DNA of 64,000 bases from Parasponia andersonii (taxonomy: Eukaryota; Streptophyta; Magnoliopsida; Rosales; Cannabaceae). Below the pieces are notes generated by a model. The model was not told where the DNA came from, made no database searches, and saw only the letters and a list, made by a program, of their open reading frames with translations. A program made the translations under genes and the position numbers. Each line of letters begins with the position of its first letter. Within the stretch, counting starts at the first letter, position 1. The DNA lies in the NCBI GenBank assembly GCA_002914805.1, contig JXTB01000243.1:367611-431610 (forward strand). The letters are read 5' to 3'. Below are positions 23,592 through 35,963 of this stretch, piece by piece.

Positions 23592-24142
23592 TTGATTGAA
23601 GAGACTACTGAGAAGATCAAGGGTATCCAAGAGAGACTCAAAGAGATTCAGAGTCACCAGAAGAGTTATGCTGACCCGAAGAGACGAGAGGTAGAGTTCG
23701 ATACTGGTGATTCCGTATTCTTGAAAGTGACTCCAAGGCGAGGTGTGACAAGATTTGGGGTTAAGGGTAAGCTTGCTCCAAAGTATATTGGTCCCTTTCA
23801 GATCACTGAGAGAATTGGACCAGCGACGTATCGCTTGAACCTGCCTGTACAGTTGGGTCACGTGCATAATGTGTTTCACGTGTCGATGTTGAAGAAGTAC
23901 AAACCGGACCCATCTCATATTGTTCAATACGTGCATGTACCGATCCAAGAAGATGTATCCTATGAAGAGTAGCCTATATATTTGTTGGCTAGATAGTTGA
24001 AGGTGCTTCGTAACAGAGAGATTCTACTTATTTAGGTGCTTTGGGAACATCACAAGGAAGAAGAGGCTATTTGGGAACTCGAGACGAAGATATACGAGAA
24101 GTACCCTCATTTGTTTGACTTTCAGTTAGAAGTTGTATTGTG
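23592..24142 (+). pseudogene. Integrase C-terminal and chromodomain-like tail of the gypsy element
   Basis: An open frame at 23592-23972 carries the integrase tail (GDSVFLKVTP, KLAPKYIGPFQI, VFHVSMLKKY). After stops at 23970 and near 23994 and 24034, a chromodomain-like end is still readable: VLWEHHKEEEAIWELE and KYPHLF, ending about 24142. This tail marks the Tekay/Del chromovirus type, in which it guides integration into chromatin. Confidence 0.88.
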
Positions 24143-24201
24143 ATGTAAACCTTGACTTGTATTTTGAATTTCGGGACGAAATTCTTATAAAGAAGGGAGA
24201 A

Positions 24202-25825
24202 TGTAAAAAACCAGATTTTGGGAGGGTAATTTGGACAATTTACCAATTTTTCGGATAAAATATTGGGGGAGGATTAATTAGCAAAAAATTTGTGCAGAAG
24301 GACTAAATTGTAATTTTTGGGGGACTAGATTGATAGAGATTTAAAATTTGGAGACTTATGTGGATTTGCTCACTCATTTCTCTCTCTTCTTCTCTCTCTC
24401 TCCCTGAAACTCTCTCTCTCTCTCTCTCACTTGGATCTCTCTCGGCCGGAAGAAGCAGGGGCCACCGTAGGAGTTGCCGCCGCCGTCGTCCGCCCGCGCC
24501 GCCGACCGGCGTCGACTCGCCAGACCATGCCGAAGCTCCGCCACCCTTCCCCGGTCACTGCCGACGTCTGCATCACCGGAAAACCTCCAAGTCGCCGTTT
24601 CAAATTTTTGGCCACTGGCGACGATTCCGACGTCCATTTGACCCCCAACCATTCCCATTGGATTCGTCTCGTCGCAAGAATCATCAAGGTATATATATCT
24701 CAACCCCATTTTGCCCAGATTGAAAGTTGCTATTTTTGGATATTTTGAGTTTAAGTTTGACTTTTTGATCCGGCCGTTGGATTGTATTTTTGTTGTCATT
24801 TTTGGAATGTACTCAAAAAATGGAGAAGTTTGATATATATATTGTCTACGTTTGGTAATTGGCACAGAAATCGAGATCGGACGGTCGAGATTTGCCTTAT
24901 TTTACATGCCACCGGCCCGGTGTGGGCCTGGACCCGAATTGGACAAGTTATATGTCTAACCTAGCTATTTTGGGTGCTAGGAATTCAGCGAAGAGGTCCG
25001 TTTGTGGAATTGAAGCTCCGATGAGAAGTTGATTTTTCGCAAGAGGATGATCGAGGGCTTGGAATTGGTTCCCGACCCTCCGGACGATCGTCAACGACAC
25101 CTTGAGGATTCGATAGCGTGGTATTACTATTCGAGCGAGGTAGGGACTCAATTACCTCTGTTTTATATCATTTTTGAATAAAACTTTTTTTCTGCAACAT
25201 ATGAATTGGATGGTTTTGATTATACTACTTTTTATATATATATGGATATCCGGTTTATATTATATATATATGTATGTTTTGGACTAAACTAAGCATGCAA
25301 GAATTCCTCATCACTAAAATGTTTTCGATCGAGGTAATTGTTTTTCCTACTGGGCATTTTATGCTCACCCCCCTACATTCTTCCTCAGGTGGTGTCTAGT
25401 GCGATCTTGGTGATCAAGAGGAGTAAGAGGTCATCTGGATTGCAGTTCGTCTCTTGGTAATGCTAGGAGTTTGTTGTCGTATTTTTTGGACTATTTGGGT
25501 TTTGTATTAGTATTGAACCTAGATTACTGCTTTCTTTTTTTGTCTGTGAACTTATTTATGCCATTCTGGTATTTTACTTTTGTTGTGGATGATGGTGATA
25601 CTTGGGCTTTTATGTGACTTCGTGATTTTTAATTATTATTCAGTCTATGTTTAATGGTGTATACGAACTGTGGGAGTAGTTCACGGGATGGAATTCCGAT
25701 TATTTTATTTAAATGGACCGTTTTTATAAAAACTAGAACATTTGACACTTTTCAAATAAATCAAAGAATTTTCCACCTTTGTGAAATTCCCCTTTTGCCA
25801 CTGACCCGGATTTTGGGTCGTGACA
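24202..25825 (+). mobile_element. 3' LTR of the gypsy element
   Basis: A 1,624-bp LTR starting TGTAAAAAACC after the purine tract AGAAGGGAGAA and ending GGGTCGTGACA, followed by CTAAT. It contains (CT)n leader-like sequence at about 24380-24430 and a GC-rich block at 24440-24620. Compared with the solo LTR at 35964 it lacks about 70 bases near 24360 (including the G-box) and about 520 bases near 25205. Confidence 0.93.
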
Positions 25826-26619
25826 CTAATGAATGTCAACTTTGTACATTACACAAATTCAAAAATCAAGTAGTTCCTAGTTTTTTACCTTTAATATATT
25901 GATTTAGTTAAAATTATTATATGATTTGGCACAACCTATCCATTCAGTTGGACACAAAATTTGAACCAAAAAAAACAAAAGGAAGATGATTGCCGTTATC
26001 TTATAGTGGTTTCATTTTAAGGTACAATAACGTTTAAAGTGTTTTATTCTTTTTTATATGTCAAATGTTTTAAAAGTTACCCATACAAATAAAAAATAAA
26101 AGCACAAATTGGAATCAATCCTAACAAGTTTTTAGGTGTACTAATATCAAGATATTAAATATATTTACCAATATTTAACTAAATCACAAATATTTTATCA
26201 AATTATGTTTATATTGAGCAATGATAGATACACAAATTTTGCACAAAAAATACATATTAACGGTATTTCAACTATTTTTATTTTAAAATAAGACTACACT
26301 ATTTAAATCTATATGAATATTATAAATAATGTCATGTCGGTGTAAGTTTTTCGAACAAAATTTTGATATCTCAATACTATATCACTCTTCTAAGACGACG
26401 AATGTCAAATACCAATGCAACCCCTTATTAATTACTTGATAATTTGTAGATATATCTAACGGTTGAGGGGTTTGTTGAGGAAAGACGCATGAATGAGGTA
26501 GACTCCAAGGGAAAGAGCCTTGCTTCTTCTCAAGTCTCAACAAAAGACGAAACAACTCCAAGCGAGAGACGAGACCTTTTTCTCGCAAAATTACGACAGA
26601 ATCTGTTAAAGAGAGCTGT

Positions 26620-26910
26620 TACGTGAGGGCCCCACTTTTGTTAGGAGGTTTACGGACAGCTGCGCTGTTCCCTCTAAGCGTCGCACGGCTCCCTTCTAAC
26701 GGGACACGTGGCAACATCCACGTCTGGTGGCACATAAAGGCTGTGCCACGTATGCAAAGACAAATTCTGAAGCTCCAAGCAACAGCTTCAGCGGCCACCC
26801 CATAATATGCCCACGCCACTCTCTCTGTCTCCGTAATTTTGACGAGTCAACCAGTTTGACTCCGCTCCAAGTCTGCACTCCTCATTGGCTGCTCTTGGAG
26901 AAGTTATAAG
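26620..26910. promoter_or_regulatory. GC-richer island with clustered ABRE/G-box and W-box motifs
   Basis: Contains GACACGTGGCAAC (about 26703), CCACGTCTGG and GCCACGTATG within 60 bases, then TGACGAGTCAACC and GTTTGACTCC. ACGTGGC cores are established ABA-response/bZIP sites, and TTGAC cores are WRKY sites. No gene is recognisable on either side within 2 kb, so this could be an orphan promoter, a non-coding RNA promoter or remains of a lost gene. Confidence 0.4.
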
Positions 26911-27087
26911 TATTTTTTTTTTTGGGTCTAATTTTACCTTCTTAAATTATATCCTCCGATAACCTAATGAGCATGCTAGCGGTACGAGTGGAATCCAATA
27001 TACATTATTACTTTTTTTTGGGAAAGGAACATACATGAATTTTCTGATACTATTAAAATTTAAGATATTTTAGTAGAATTTAAGTGA

Positions 27088-27675
27088 GTATAAAAAATAG
27101 GATAATAAGACAAATATTTTCTGAATTTTGATGAAATGTTTAATATATTTCTTAAATTTTCATAAATTATAAAAATATCTCTTCTTATTGATAAATTAAT
27201 ACAACTTTTACTCGTATAATTTATTAAGTCAAAATCAACAAACAAAATGTCTAAATTACTCTCTCTAAACTTGTAACAAATATTTTTTTTAAATGACTAA
27301 GATACCATTACTTAAATACAATTAAATAGCTAAAAATAAAAAAGTTTCTTTAAAAAAAATTATATAAGGCTTTTTTTTTTATCAAATCTTCTTATTCTAA
27401 GTCATTTTTCTTTTTCATCCACCACTATTTTTTTTTCGTTGAACACTATTTATAGCTCTTTAAATAATATTTATTTTATTACAGGTTTAGAAAGAGGATA
27501 ACTTTGATACTTTGTTTGTTAATTTTGACCTAATAAGTTATAGGGGTGAAATTTGTATTACTTTGCCAATCATAGGAGATATTTTTGTAATTTATGAAAA
27601 TTGTAGATGTATATTGAAGGTTTATATTGAATATTTCATCAAAACTCTGGGGATATTTTTGTTATTATTCCTAAA
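27088..27675. repeat. Large imperfect inverted repeat (fold-back element)
   Basis: Left arm about 27088-27300, right arm about 27465-27675. The reverse complement of the left arm and the right arm share TTTTGTTTGTT(G/A)ATTTTGAC, AGAGATATTTTT.TAATTTATGAAAATT and ATTTCATCAAAA. By eye about three quarters of positions agree. The spacer is about 165 bases. It is probably a degenerate long-TIR DNA transposon; two inverted copies of one repeat is the alternative. Confidence 0.65.
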
Positions 27676-29801
27676 AATAAATAATATAAGAGGAGATATC
27701 AAAAGAGAATAAAAAAACTCCTTTTTTTATTAGTATTCTTCTAAATAAATATAGCAAACTTTTCTAGCAAACTTTAAAACATAGTCACGGGAATTCAAAT
27801 ATGTCAGTTTCAGTTAATGTATTATTATTATTATTATTATTGATTAGTATATCTGAAAGAGAGGATGCATGGCTAATAGCTATATATAGCTTAATTATTA
27901 TTATATTTTTTAGAAAAGAAGAAATTAAAAATACGATAAATTTGAGTATAAAATCGTAGATATGGAAGGAAATGCATTAATTATTTATGTATATATACGC
28001 GTGGAGTTATCTTAATTGGATAGGGATAGGAATCGGATGTCTTTTAAATGGGCACGCACAAGATTTGTGTGTAAAGTAACGGCTCCATACTGAATATGAT
28101 TATATTCCTCATTTTGGTTTTCGTTTTTATGGACCACTCAAAATCAACTCACAAAGATTTGACAAAAATAAGATAAGCCTTATACTTGTTGGCTCATATA
28201 AGCACCACTCACTCTTTATGAAAAAATCTCTTGTTCACAAAACCATTGCTTTCACGCCCGTTATATATAATTGCCGGAGCCAGTAAATATGTTTATACAT
28301 GTACATATTTTATTTTGGTAGAAAGTGAGTAATTGTGAGTTCTAGGTAATTTAAAACACATAACGTTTTTTTTTTCTGAAACACAAAAAGTCAAATAGCT
28401 TGGCTGAGTAAATTCTCCTTCTACTAATGGTTTAATTTACATCCTTTTGAAACTGAGCTGCGTGCATGCCCAATATTTTTCCAAATTCTACTGAAAAGTA
28501 ATATAAAAAAAGTGCTAGATAAATATATCACGGCATAAGAGTGGGGTAAGGTAAAGGGTTTGTCTTAATGGAGTAATAATTACAATCACAAAGTAGTACA
28601 GATCATCACATAAACTAGGGCGATATTTTAGACCAATGACAAGGTTTACGTAGAGAAATATCAATCTCATGCTACTTGAATAATTCCGTACGTTGGGATT
28701 TAAAACTATTATTAATGGAAGCGATGAAGCCAGCTTCACAGAATTAAAAGATCTCTCTCTTGACATTATATATATAAACCGAACCCACAAGCCATGCGCC
28801 ACCGACTAATTAAGCCAGAGAATTTGAGTGAGACAATGCAGAGGATGTTGCTTAACGCATTTGCCAGTCGCTAAGGGACCCCTCGTAACTGGTGGTCATC
28901 GAATGAACCCACCACCCTCAGCACGTGACTTCATGCCCGCCCTTGAGTATGGTCTAAGCCAATTTTTGCTTCATAACTATGTGTACTTTGCTATCATTTA
29001 CCTCAATATAAATATATAATGACCAAAATGGAAAAAAAAAAAAAGGAAGAAGAAAAGAAAAACCCAGAAAACCCATATCGTAATTTAATTTTTTCATTAT
29101 TAATAGTCTACAAAATAATTCTGTAATAGCACAAGTTATAAATGATTATTAAAGAAAATGGTCACGAAAATTATGACAAAGCATGCATTTGGCTGGGCCA
29201 TATAGAGCTCGGACTTCTATAGAACCTTTTGCATGAGAGAAGCCTCTCTTTAACCCGGAAGGAGTCAGGTCAAATAACTAATGTGATGTATTAGAATAGA
29301 CCTCAGCTTTTCCATATATGTAGCAGCAAAACTCTGACCAAATTTTTCGCTGAATATAGCCGGCTATATTTATGTGATTTGGCACCAACAATAATCCAAA
29401 CTAATCAGCCTGTTGATGTTACGACACATGATCCCCTTGATCGCACGTGACTGGATATTCTATTAAGTCAGACTGACGTAGGTTTGACTGAACCGAAGAC
29501 CGTGTGATATAAATAATGTTACAATATTACCAATATATTATTATTAACCGTAATATAATTGCCGTTTTAATATTGTTTGCACAAAATGTTCAAACACATC
29601 TCTGAGGTGGAACTACTTTTACGTTGTCCTTGCCACACTGAGTGACAAGTCATAGCACTTCTCTCTTTGGATTTTGGAATACAACCTAATTTGCTACTGA
29701 TTTGAGTAGAGGTCATGCAATGCTGGAAATGACCAAAATACCCCTATCTCAAAGCCCTTCAAAGTGAAATGCAGCGGCTTCCTTGGGAATTCCTTGTCTA
29801 T

Positions 29802-29847
<46 letters not shown>

Positions 29848-31690
29848 GTATTTCGTCGGTCTAGGTAACTGGTTCGCCGTGCAAGCAAGGAGTGATGGGT
29901 TGCTTTATGCTACCTAGCAATGGGACAATAAGAAAATCGCCTTTACGTGCATGGTAAGTGAACTTGCATAAAAATTTACTCACCAAAACTCTAAGCATGG
30001 TAATAATGTAACCAACCACACCGGATTCTTAAGTGGGTAGCAATCACTTCTGTCCAATAAATGGGGTCAGCATTTAAATTCTACAGAACCAATTGAATAA
30101 GGCCACGTAGCTAGAAATTTCTAGCGGTTTTTACTCTTGCGGTACAAGGATCTTCTTGCTGTGTGTTATTTTGTTTTTTTGTTGCATGTGCAAGTGATAA
30201 GGTTATCAAGATGTGGAGTGGGTGGAACACACAAGTACTTCTCAATTCTGATCCTAGGAGCTAGACTTGACCTAAATTTATAGAAGGCGGATATATATTA
30301 CGTGGTAGACAATAAGTTTTGATTATTAATTTTTTAACTTTTTTTGTAAATTGTTTTGGAAGATGAATTTTTTTAAAATAGACAATTTTAGAATGATTAA
30401 CAAAGCAAATTAGAAGAACCGTAAATGCTTGTGTGGAGGGAAGTGTCAAGAGCCGCCGTATGCATGAAATCCGACGTTGACAAAGATCTTTTCACAATGT
30501 TAGGTGATTGGATGGTGTATATATACTTGTATGAAAAGTCTACAAATTTTTTATGGAACGAAAGAGATGAGTATAAATTAGTTGTGAACAAAAAGAAAAA
30601 GAAAAAAAAAAAGAAAGTGATGTGGCTAAACACAAATGTGAGACAAAAGGGGGAAAATTAATATTCGTCATTCCATTAAGAAGTTAATATTTATTCCAAA
30701 CTGGCACTAACGACTTGCATTGCTGTGGTACATACTCATTCTTGAACTTTCACATTAAGAATGTGGGAACCACCCAACGAAAAGTGAAAAATACTGATAA
30801 ACAGCTAAGAGTACTACTTGTGATGACAATGGAAACGTTAGGCTCTCGTTTTTTGTGGTACAGATCGTCCATTTCATCTATCATATAGCGGTGGAAATAG
30901 AGTAAACAAAGCAAAGTTATATATTAATCCTTTTGGATTCAATTTTATTTTTCCAAAAAATCATAATTCATAATTAAAAGGGTCATCCTCGTCTAGATTT
31001 CCATATATTTGATAAAATTCCCCCAATTTCAATAAATAATGCAAACTGATACATAATTATAGCTTGATATGGCAAACATAATTTTTCAATATGATTTTGT
31101 TTTTATGTGAAGCCAAATATATGTAATTTTCTTGAAAGGAATCAAAGATATGTAATTGAGTTGTTTGATTATGTAAATTAAAACCATGATATATCTATTT
31201 TTTGGGTAGTAATAGTGCAAGGCCGGTGACTAACTCTAACTAAAACATCACGAGAGGAGCGTACTATAGACCTTAAATTAAGGCAATGACACACCAAGAT
31301 GACATGCCACCGTCCTAACCACTGTTGTTTGATTGTTCACGTTTTTATTCTCTTCCGTCCTAAGTACATTTCTAATTAAGAAACTCCTCAAAATTAACGA
31401 CGATCAAGCTAATAGCAACTCCCATATTTATTATTCAAATTCCCAAACACTACTTAAGCATAACACGTGTTTATTCTTTAAAATATTTCTATTAATCGTT
31501 TATTTTTTTTTATCTAATTTTGTTTTAAATATTTTCTTTTTAAAAAATGCTTCAAGTTTCACGTTATCTTGAGCAGAAGAAGTTATTGCATTATATCAGA
31601 CAATATTCAAGGCTCGAGAAAAAGATATATAATTAAAACTCCAATGATCGACCATGCAAAAAAAAAAAATATATATATATATATACACGT

Positions 31691-32544
31691 TGTGGGGCCC
31701 ATTCCCGAACCTTGCACCACGAGAAGGGCCACGCGGATCGCACGTGATCTCGCCATCGGCCTTTAGGTCTTCTGAATTTAAGGCAGAATCCACCACTGAT
31801 CCCAAACGCTTCAGCCAGTCAGACCCCAACCACGACAGCTGGCGGTCTGAGGCCCCAAGGGTCTGCTGTCTAGGAACAACGACCCTTACCTCAACAGTCG
31901 TAGGGGTCAGAAGCCCCAAGGGTCTTCAGACTGGATGCGATGGAGAGCAGCCCCACGGCTCTAGATCCGGACAGAGCATTTAATGCGTTTTTGGGTAGGT
32001 GCGCGCGCAGGGACAAGCCGTCCTGACAGAACGGCGATTTGCCCAAATCTTGCTCCTGACAGATTGAAGCCGTAGGAGGCGGCGAAAATCAGGCCACGGT
32101 AGCACAGAAGAGGTCACAGAAATCTCGGCCCGTCACGGTTAAAAAAGATCTTGAGGTGAAAGGTACTAATTCCTTTTTAAAAAACAGAGAGAACCAGGTA
32201 ATTCACTATCCGAGAACTACATATATTGAAGCTATGCATTCCTAAGAAAGGAGGTTCGCACAAAAAAACTTGTAAACATAAAACAGTCAGAGAGCAAAAG
32301 AAAAGAGAAAACACAACAAAGAGATAGATATTGAGACTGATATATTTTTCTCCTTGCTACCACAAAACGCAAAGAAAAACCACTGACTTAAGCATCGGAG
32401 AGTCTTTGCAGGTAGCCACCCCCGCCTCTCCGATCTTGCTTGGAGTTCAGAGAGTTTTGAGACAGCAAGGACACGTGAACAGTTGGAGAATCCAGCATCA
32501 GCAGTTCAAGACACGTGGACGACTGGTGAGAAATCGCTCCAACA
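31691..32544 (+). mobile_element. GC-rich solo LTR, gypsy LARD-like type
   Basis: An 854-bp block far more GC-rich than its surroundings, starting TGTGGGGCCC and ending GCTCCAACA, flanked exactly by CACGT (31686-31690 and 32545-32549). It carries GACTTAAGCATCGGAGAG then CTTTGCAGGTAGCCACCCCC, a block I recognise from LTRs of large non-autonomous gypsy relatives in dicots. No internal region remains, so it arose by LTR-LTR recombination. A short repeat, GCCCCAAGGGTCT, occurs at 31852 and 31913. It is unrelated to the 20-25 kb gypsy family. Confidence 0.82.
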
Positions 32545-32549
32545 CACGT

Positions 32550-34635
32550 GTATATAATAAGAAAAAGGGGTTAAAACAGCATTTAATTATGCGTGGTTAA
32601 TTGGTTTATTAAAAAGTACATATATTAATCACAATGGCAGCTCAAGCTAGCGTAAACCTCTATCATTCTCATTCCTAAATGCTCTAAAAAAATAATTAAT
32701 TAAAGTATTTGGGATTTGTGAGAATTTAGCGTAACGAACTATAAATGGGGATGTAATTAGAGAGAGGGAAGTAAGGATGTTGCTTAACGGATTTGACATC
32801 TGTTTTCTGTGAGAGAGCTTTTGATTTGATATACACTTCTCCTCTCGTTTGCAGTGTAAAATCCCAGTAAGCGTGCACACGTGCTGGCCCAATGTTTGAG
32901 TAATTTTCAAGGAATCTAAACATTCTCTGTCCACTCTATTTTTTTATTTATTTATTTACTTTTTTTTTTTTCCTTTCGGAATCAAATCCTTCCTTAGCAA
33001 TTAATTAATTTAATACCAAAAAGAATCCCAATAAATTACTTACAATGAAGAAAAGAACAGGTTCTCCCACTAAAGCATTTTACCTTTGGATTCAAGGATT
33101 TCTACTCCATGGACAGATATCGGTCAGGCAGACAAAACTAATTTGGGGTTACCTTTTTTGCTACTTGGAACAATAGTGTCCATTCCGATAATGTTTCTTT
33201 CTTTATTTTTTATTATTTTTTAATTTTTTGTAGACCTCGTATCTTTTTCTTTTTTTCTTATTAAGAATAAGAAGACCTCGTATCTAAATGGTTTTAAGAC
33301 CCCTCTAGAAAAAAAGCATATATATTCTAGTCTTATACTACCGGTTCCCAAATTCTCCCGACTTAATCCTTACTAACATTAATGGAACTATGTATTGCAA
33401 ACTTCTTTTTCTTTATTTTTCATAAAAAATAAAAAATAAAACTTAAAAGTGGATCATTGGAAAAATGTGAAATAAAAAGTAACAGTAAATCACAATAATG
33501 GGAAGTATAGACTATATGTAGAGACGCGAAGAAGAAGAGAATTTAGTGATTTTGCATATGTGCGGCGTAACTTGAGGGGTCTAATGTCAACGAAAACCAG
33601 TTATAAGCAGTAGTGTTATTAATATTATTACTCTTAAAGTTTGAATTAAGTAGTAGTTTTGAAATCTCAGAAACAAAAGTTCGGCAGTAAGATTGCTTAT
33701 TGCCAGCCAGTCTTGGGACACCCTTTTCTTACATGGTAAGTATGTTAGTGATATTGACCTCAACTTAAGTCTTAACTAACTAAGCCTTCCAATTGGGTTT
33801 ATTATTAGCTAATCTTCTTCAAATTCTCATTAAAGTTATCCTTATAAATATAAATATAAATATGTATATATCTTAATCATTTCACACATTTCTGATTAAT
33901 TTCTGTAAATAATACTCTTGTTCATGCACTACTTATTAAAATGTGACAACTTTGAATACTACTTTTTCTTCTTCTTTTCTAAACTTTCACACTGGAATGC
34001 TTTCTCTCTCTTCATAGTATCACATATAATCATTACATATGCGGCAAAAAATATAAAAGGATAAAAGCACAAGAAAAGGTCGCTGTAAAAGATTCTAAGA
34101 CATTGCAAATTATATGTTTGGGCCCTAATGAGATCTTATATAATTAATCGGGTATCTAACAGCTCTTTCCACTTTATTCTCTGTTTCAATTAATTATTAA
34201 TCTCTTTCTTCCTTTTTTCTAGTCATTTTCTTTTTAACCAACTAACTAGTTTGCTATACTATACTTATGTAATTAAGTTATGATTAAATAGCTTAGCTAT
34301 TACTTTGTATATATTATCATTTTCGTAACAATCTACTTTGAAGAATTCAGCAAAATTTCTGTCAGAAAAGAACATATAATTTTTTTTAGAAAAAAGATCA
34401 TCTTATCTCTCCGTCATCTATATATTCATCTTCTCACCAGAAAATAAAAATAGAAAGTGAAAGACTAACTATTATTTTATAAACTCGCTAGAAAAAGTAC
34501 TATTTTATTGCCGACGTTACTAGTTCTCTGCCACGGTTAAAAATGTCAACATATTTGTTGTCGTTGTTCATTTGTCACACTGTGTACATAACAAGGGGTG
34601 GATTTAGTTACTTTATTATGGTAACTTGGCATTGA
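32550..34635. other. Intergenic region, nothing recognised
   Basis: AT-rich sequence with short poly-T and poly-A tracts and a promoter-like patch near 32860-32890 (GTGCACACGTGC). No coding sequence, RNA gene or transposon end could be supported. Confidence 0.6.
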
Positions 34636-35040
34636 CATTTCAATAATTTTCAAGTTACACTTGCTATAGATTAGATTATCATCATTATAAGTCTATAACG
34701 GCAATAAAATCAATATAATATAGTCATCGTTATAGATTGGTTAATATAGACTTTCTATAGTGACGATATATAGACATATTTTTTAAAATATATATATAAA
34801 TTAATATTTACAATCATGATAAATGTTGTTATTATAAATATCACAAATTTTTAAAAAATTTACAATTAATTTAATTAATCTAAATTATTTCCTAAATCAT
34901 TATTTTTAAAAGATAAACAATAAAGTTATACACACAAGAATTAAAATCAATCCAGAAAAAAACAATCAAAGTCAAAAATTAAAACTAATACTCTTAAACA
35001 AACATATTCTATACTCTAAAATCAAACTATTAATAACTTT

Positions 35041-35338
35041 CATAAACTAATATATATATATATATATATATTTCACAAAAAGTATATTGCCTAAAATCAA
35101 TAAATTCTCCACAAAATTATAACATAAAATCCAAAAATATCTAAAATATTAATTAATCCGTTTATATAAAAAATCAATTAAACTACAATAGAATTTAGGG
35201 AAACTTACCTCTCTAATGAAGAAAAAAACTTGAAATTTAACACAACACAAACCTGAGTAATAATTAATTAAAGAAACAAAAAATTAGTATTTATAACAAA
35301 ATATTTACATAAATACATAAAAGAAAAAAAATTAGATG

Positions 35339-35370
<32 letters not shown>
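35041..35370. repeat. (AT)n microsatellites
   Basis: AT-dinucleotide runs at about 35051-35071 and 35341-35370 lie inside the palindrome-rich transposon remnant. Confidence 0.9.
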
Positions 35371-35373
<3 letters not shown>

Positions 35374-35963
35374 TATATATTAGTGAGAAATAAGAGGGAG
35401 TGAGAGAGAGTGAAAATTGGAGAAAAAGGATGAGAGGGAATGGGATTTAGAGAGAGTGAGTAAATGAATGAGAAGAAGAAAAATATTTGAGTTTTTATCA
35501 TACAACATATATAGCAACGACATTTAGATAGTGAAGTCGTCGCTATAGCCCGAATAACACTGTTTTATTCAAATTTTGAAATTGAACGCGGTAAATATTA
35601 TCGTTTAAAATTTTATTTAAAAACTATAGTAACGACAAAATGTCGTCGCTATAGGTAAAATAAAATAATTTATTTATCTTTTTTAAAAAATTTGGAGCGG
35701 TAAAAATTATCACTTAAAATTTCATTCAAAACCTATAATGGTGACGACTTTTCTCGCCGCTATAGGTTAAATATATTAAATTGATTATTATTTTTTATTT
35801 TTTTATATTTTAAAAAAATTAAAATTTATAGCGACAACAAATGTTAATTTTTTACTTTTTTTATCTTAAAAAATTAAAATTTATTAAGTAAACCCTATAA
35901 CGACGATATTTATCATCATTATAGAATGTATCGATAATTTTTGACGTGAGATATAACGCTAAT

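Larger units (their letters stand above)
20265..25825 (+). mobile_element. Ty3/gypsy chromovirus-type retrotransposon (Tekay/Del-like), internally deleted
   Basis: The whole element runs between CTAAT duplications. Order: truncated 5' LTR (20265 to about 20480), gag remnant, protease, start of RT, assembly gap 21673-22352, RNase H, integrase, chromodomain-like tail, polypurine tract near 24190-24200 and 3' LTR 24202-25825. Most of the 5' LTR, the primer-binding site and most of gag are missing, so LTR sequence runs straight into gag. By eye the shared LTR part (about 160 bases) differs at about one position in eleven, and stops are frequent, so the insertion is old. Protease-RT-RNaseH-integrase order with a chromodomain tail fits the chromovirus branch. 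It cannot move on its own. Confidence 0.92.
25831..31685. other. Intergenic region with repeats but no recognised gene
   Basis: AT-rich, with no supported coding sequence. Contains an ABRE/G-box island (26620-26910), a large inverted repeat (27088-27675), a (TTA)n run at 27823-27840, a promoter-like segment with CACGTGAC near 28920, and (AT)n plus (TATG)n microsatellites at 29803-29850. Poly-A tracts lie at about 29031-29044 and 30595-30613. Confidence 0.65.

Noticed and set aside
26000..35000. Conserved microRNA precursors
   Set aside because: I looked for mature sequences of the common plant miRNA families I remember and found none; lineage-specific ones cannot be excluded by eye.
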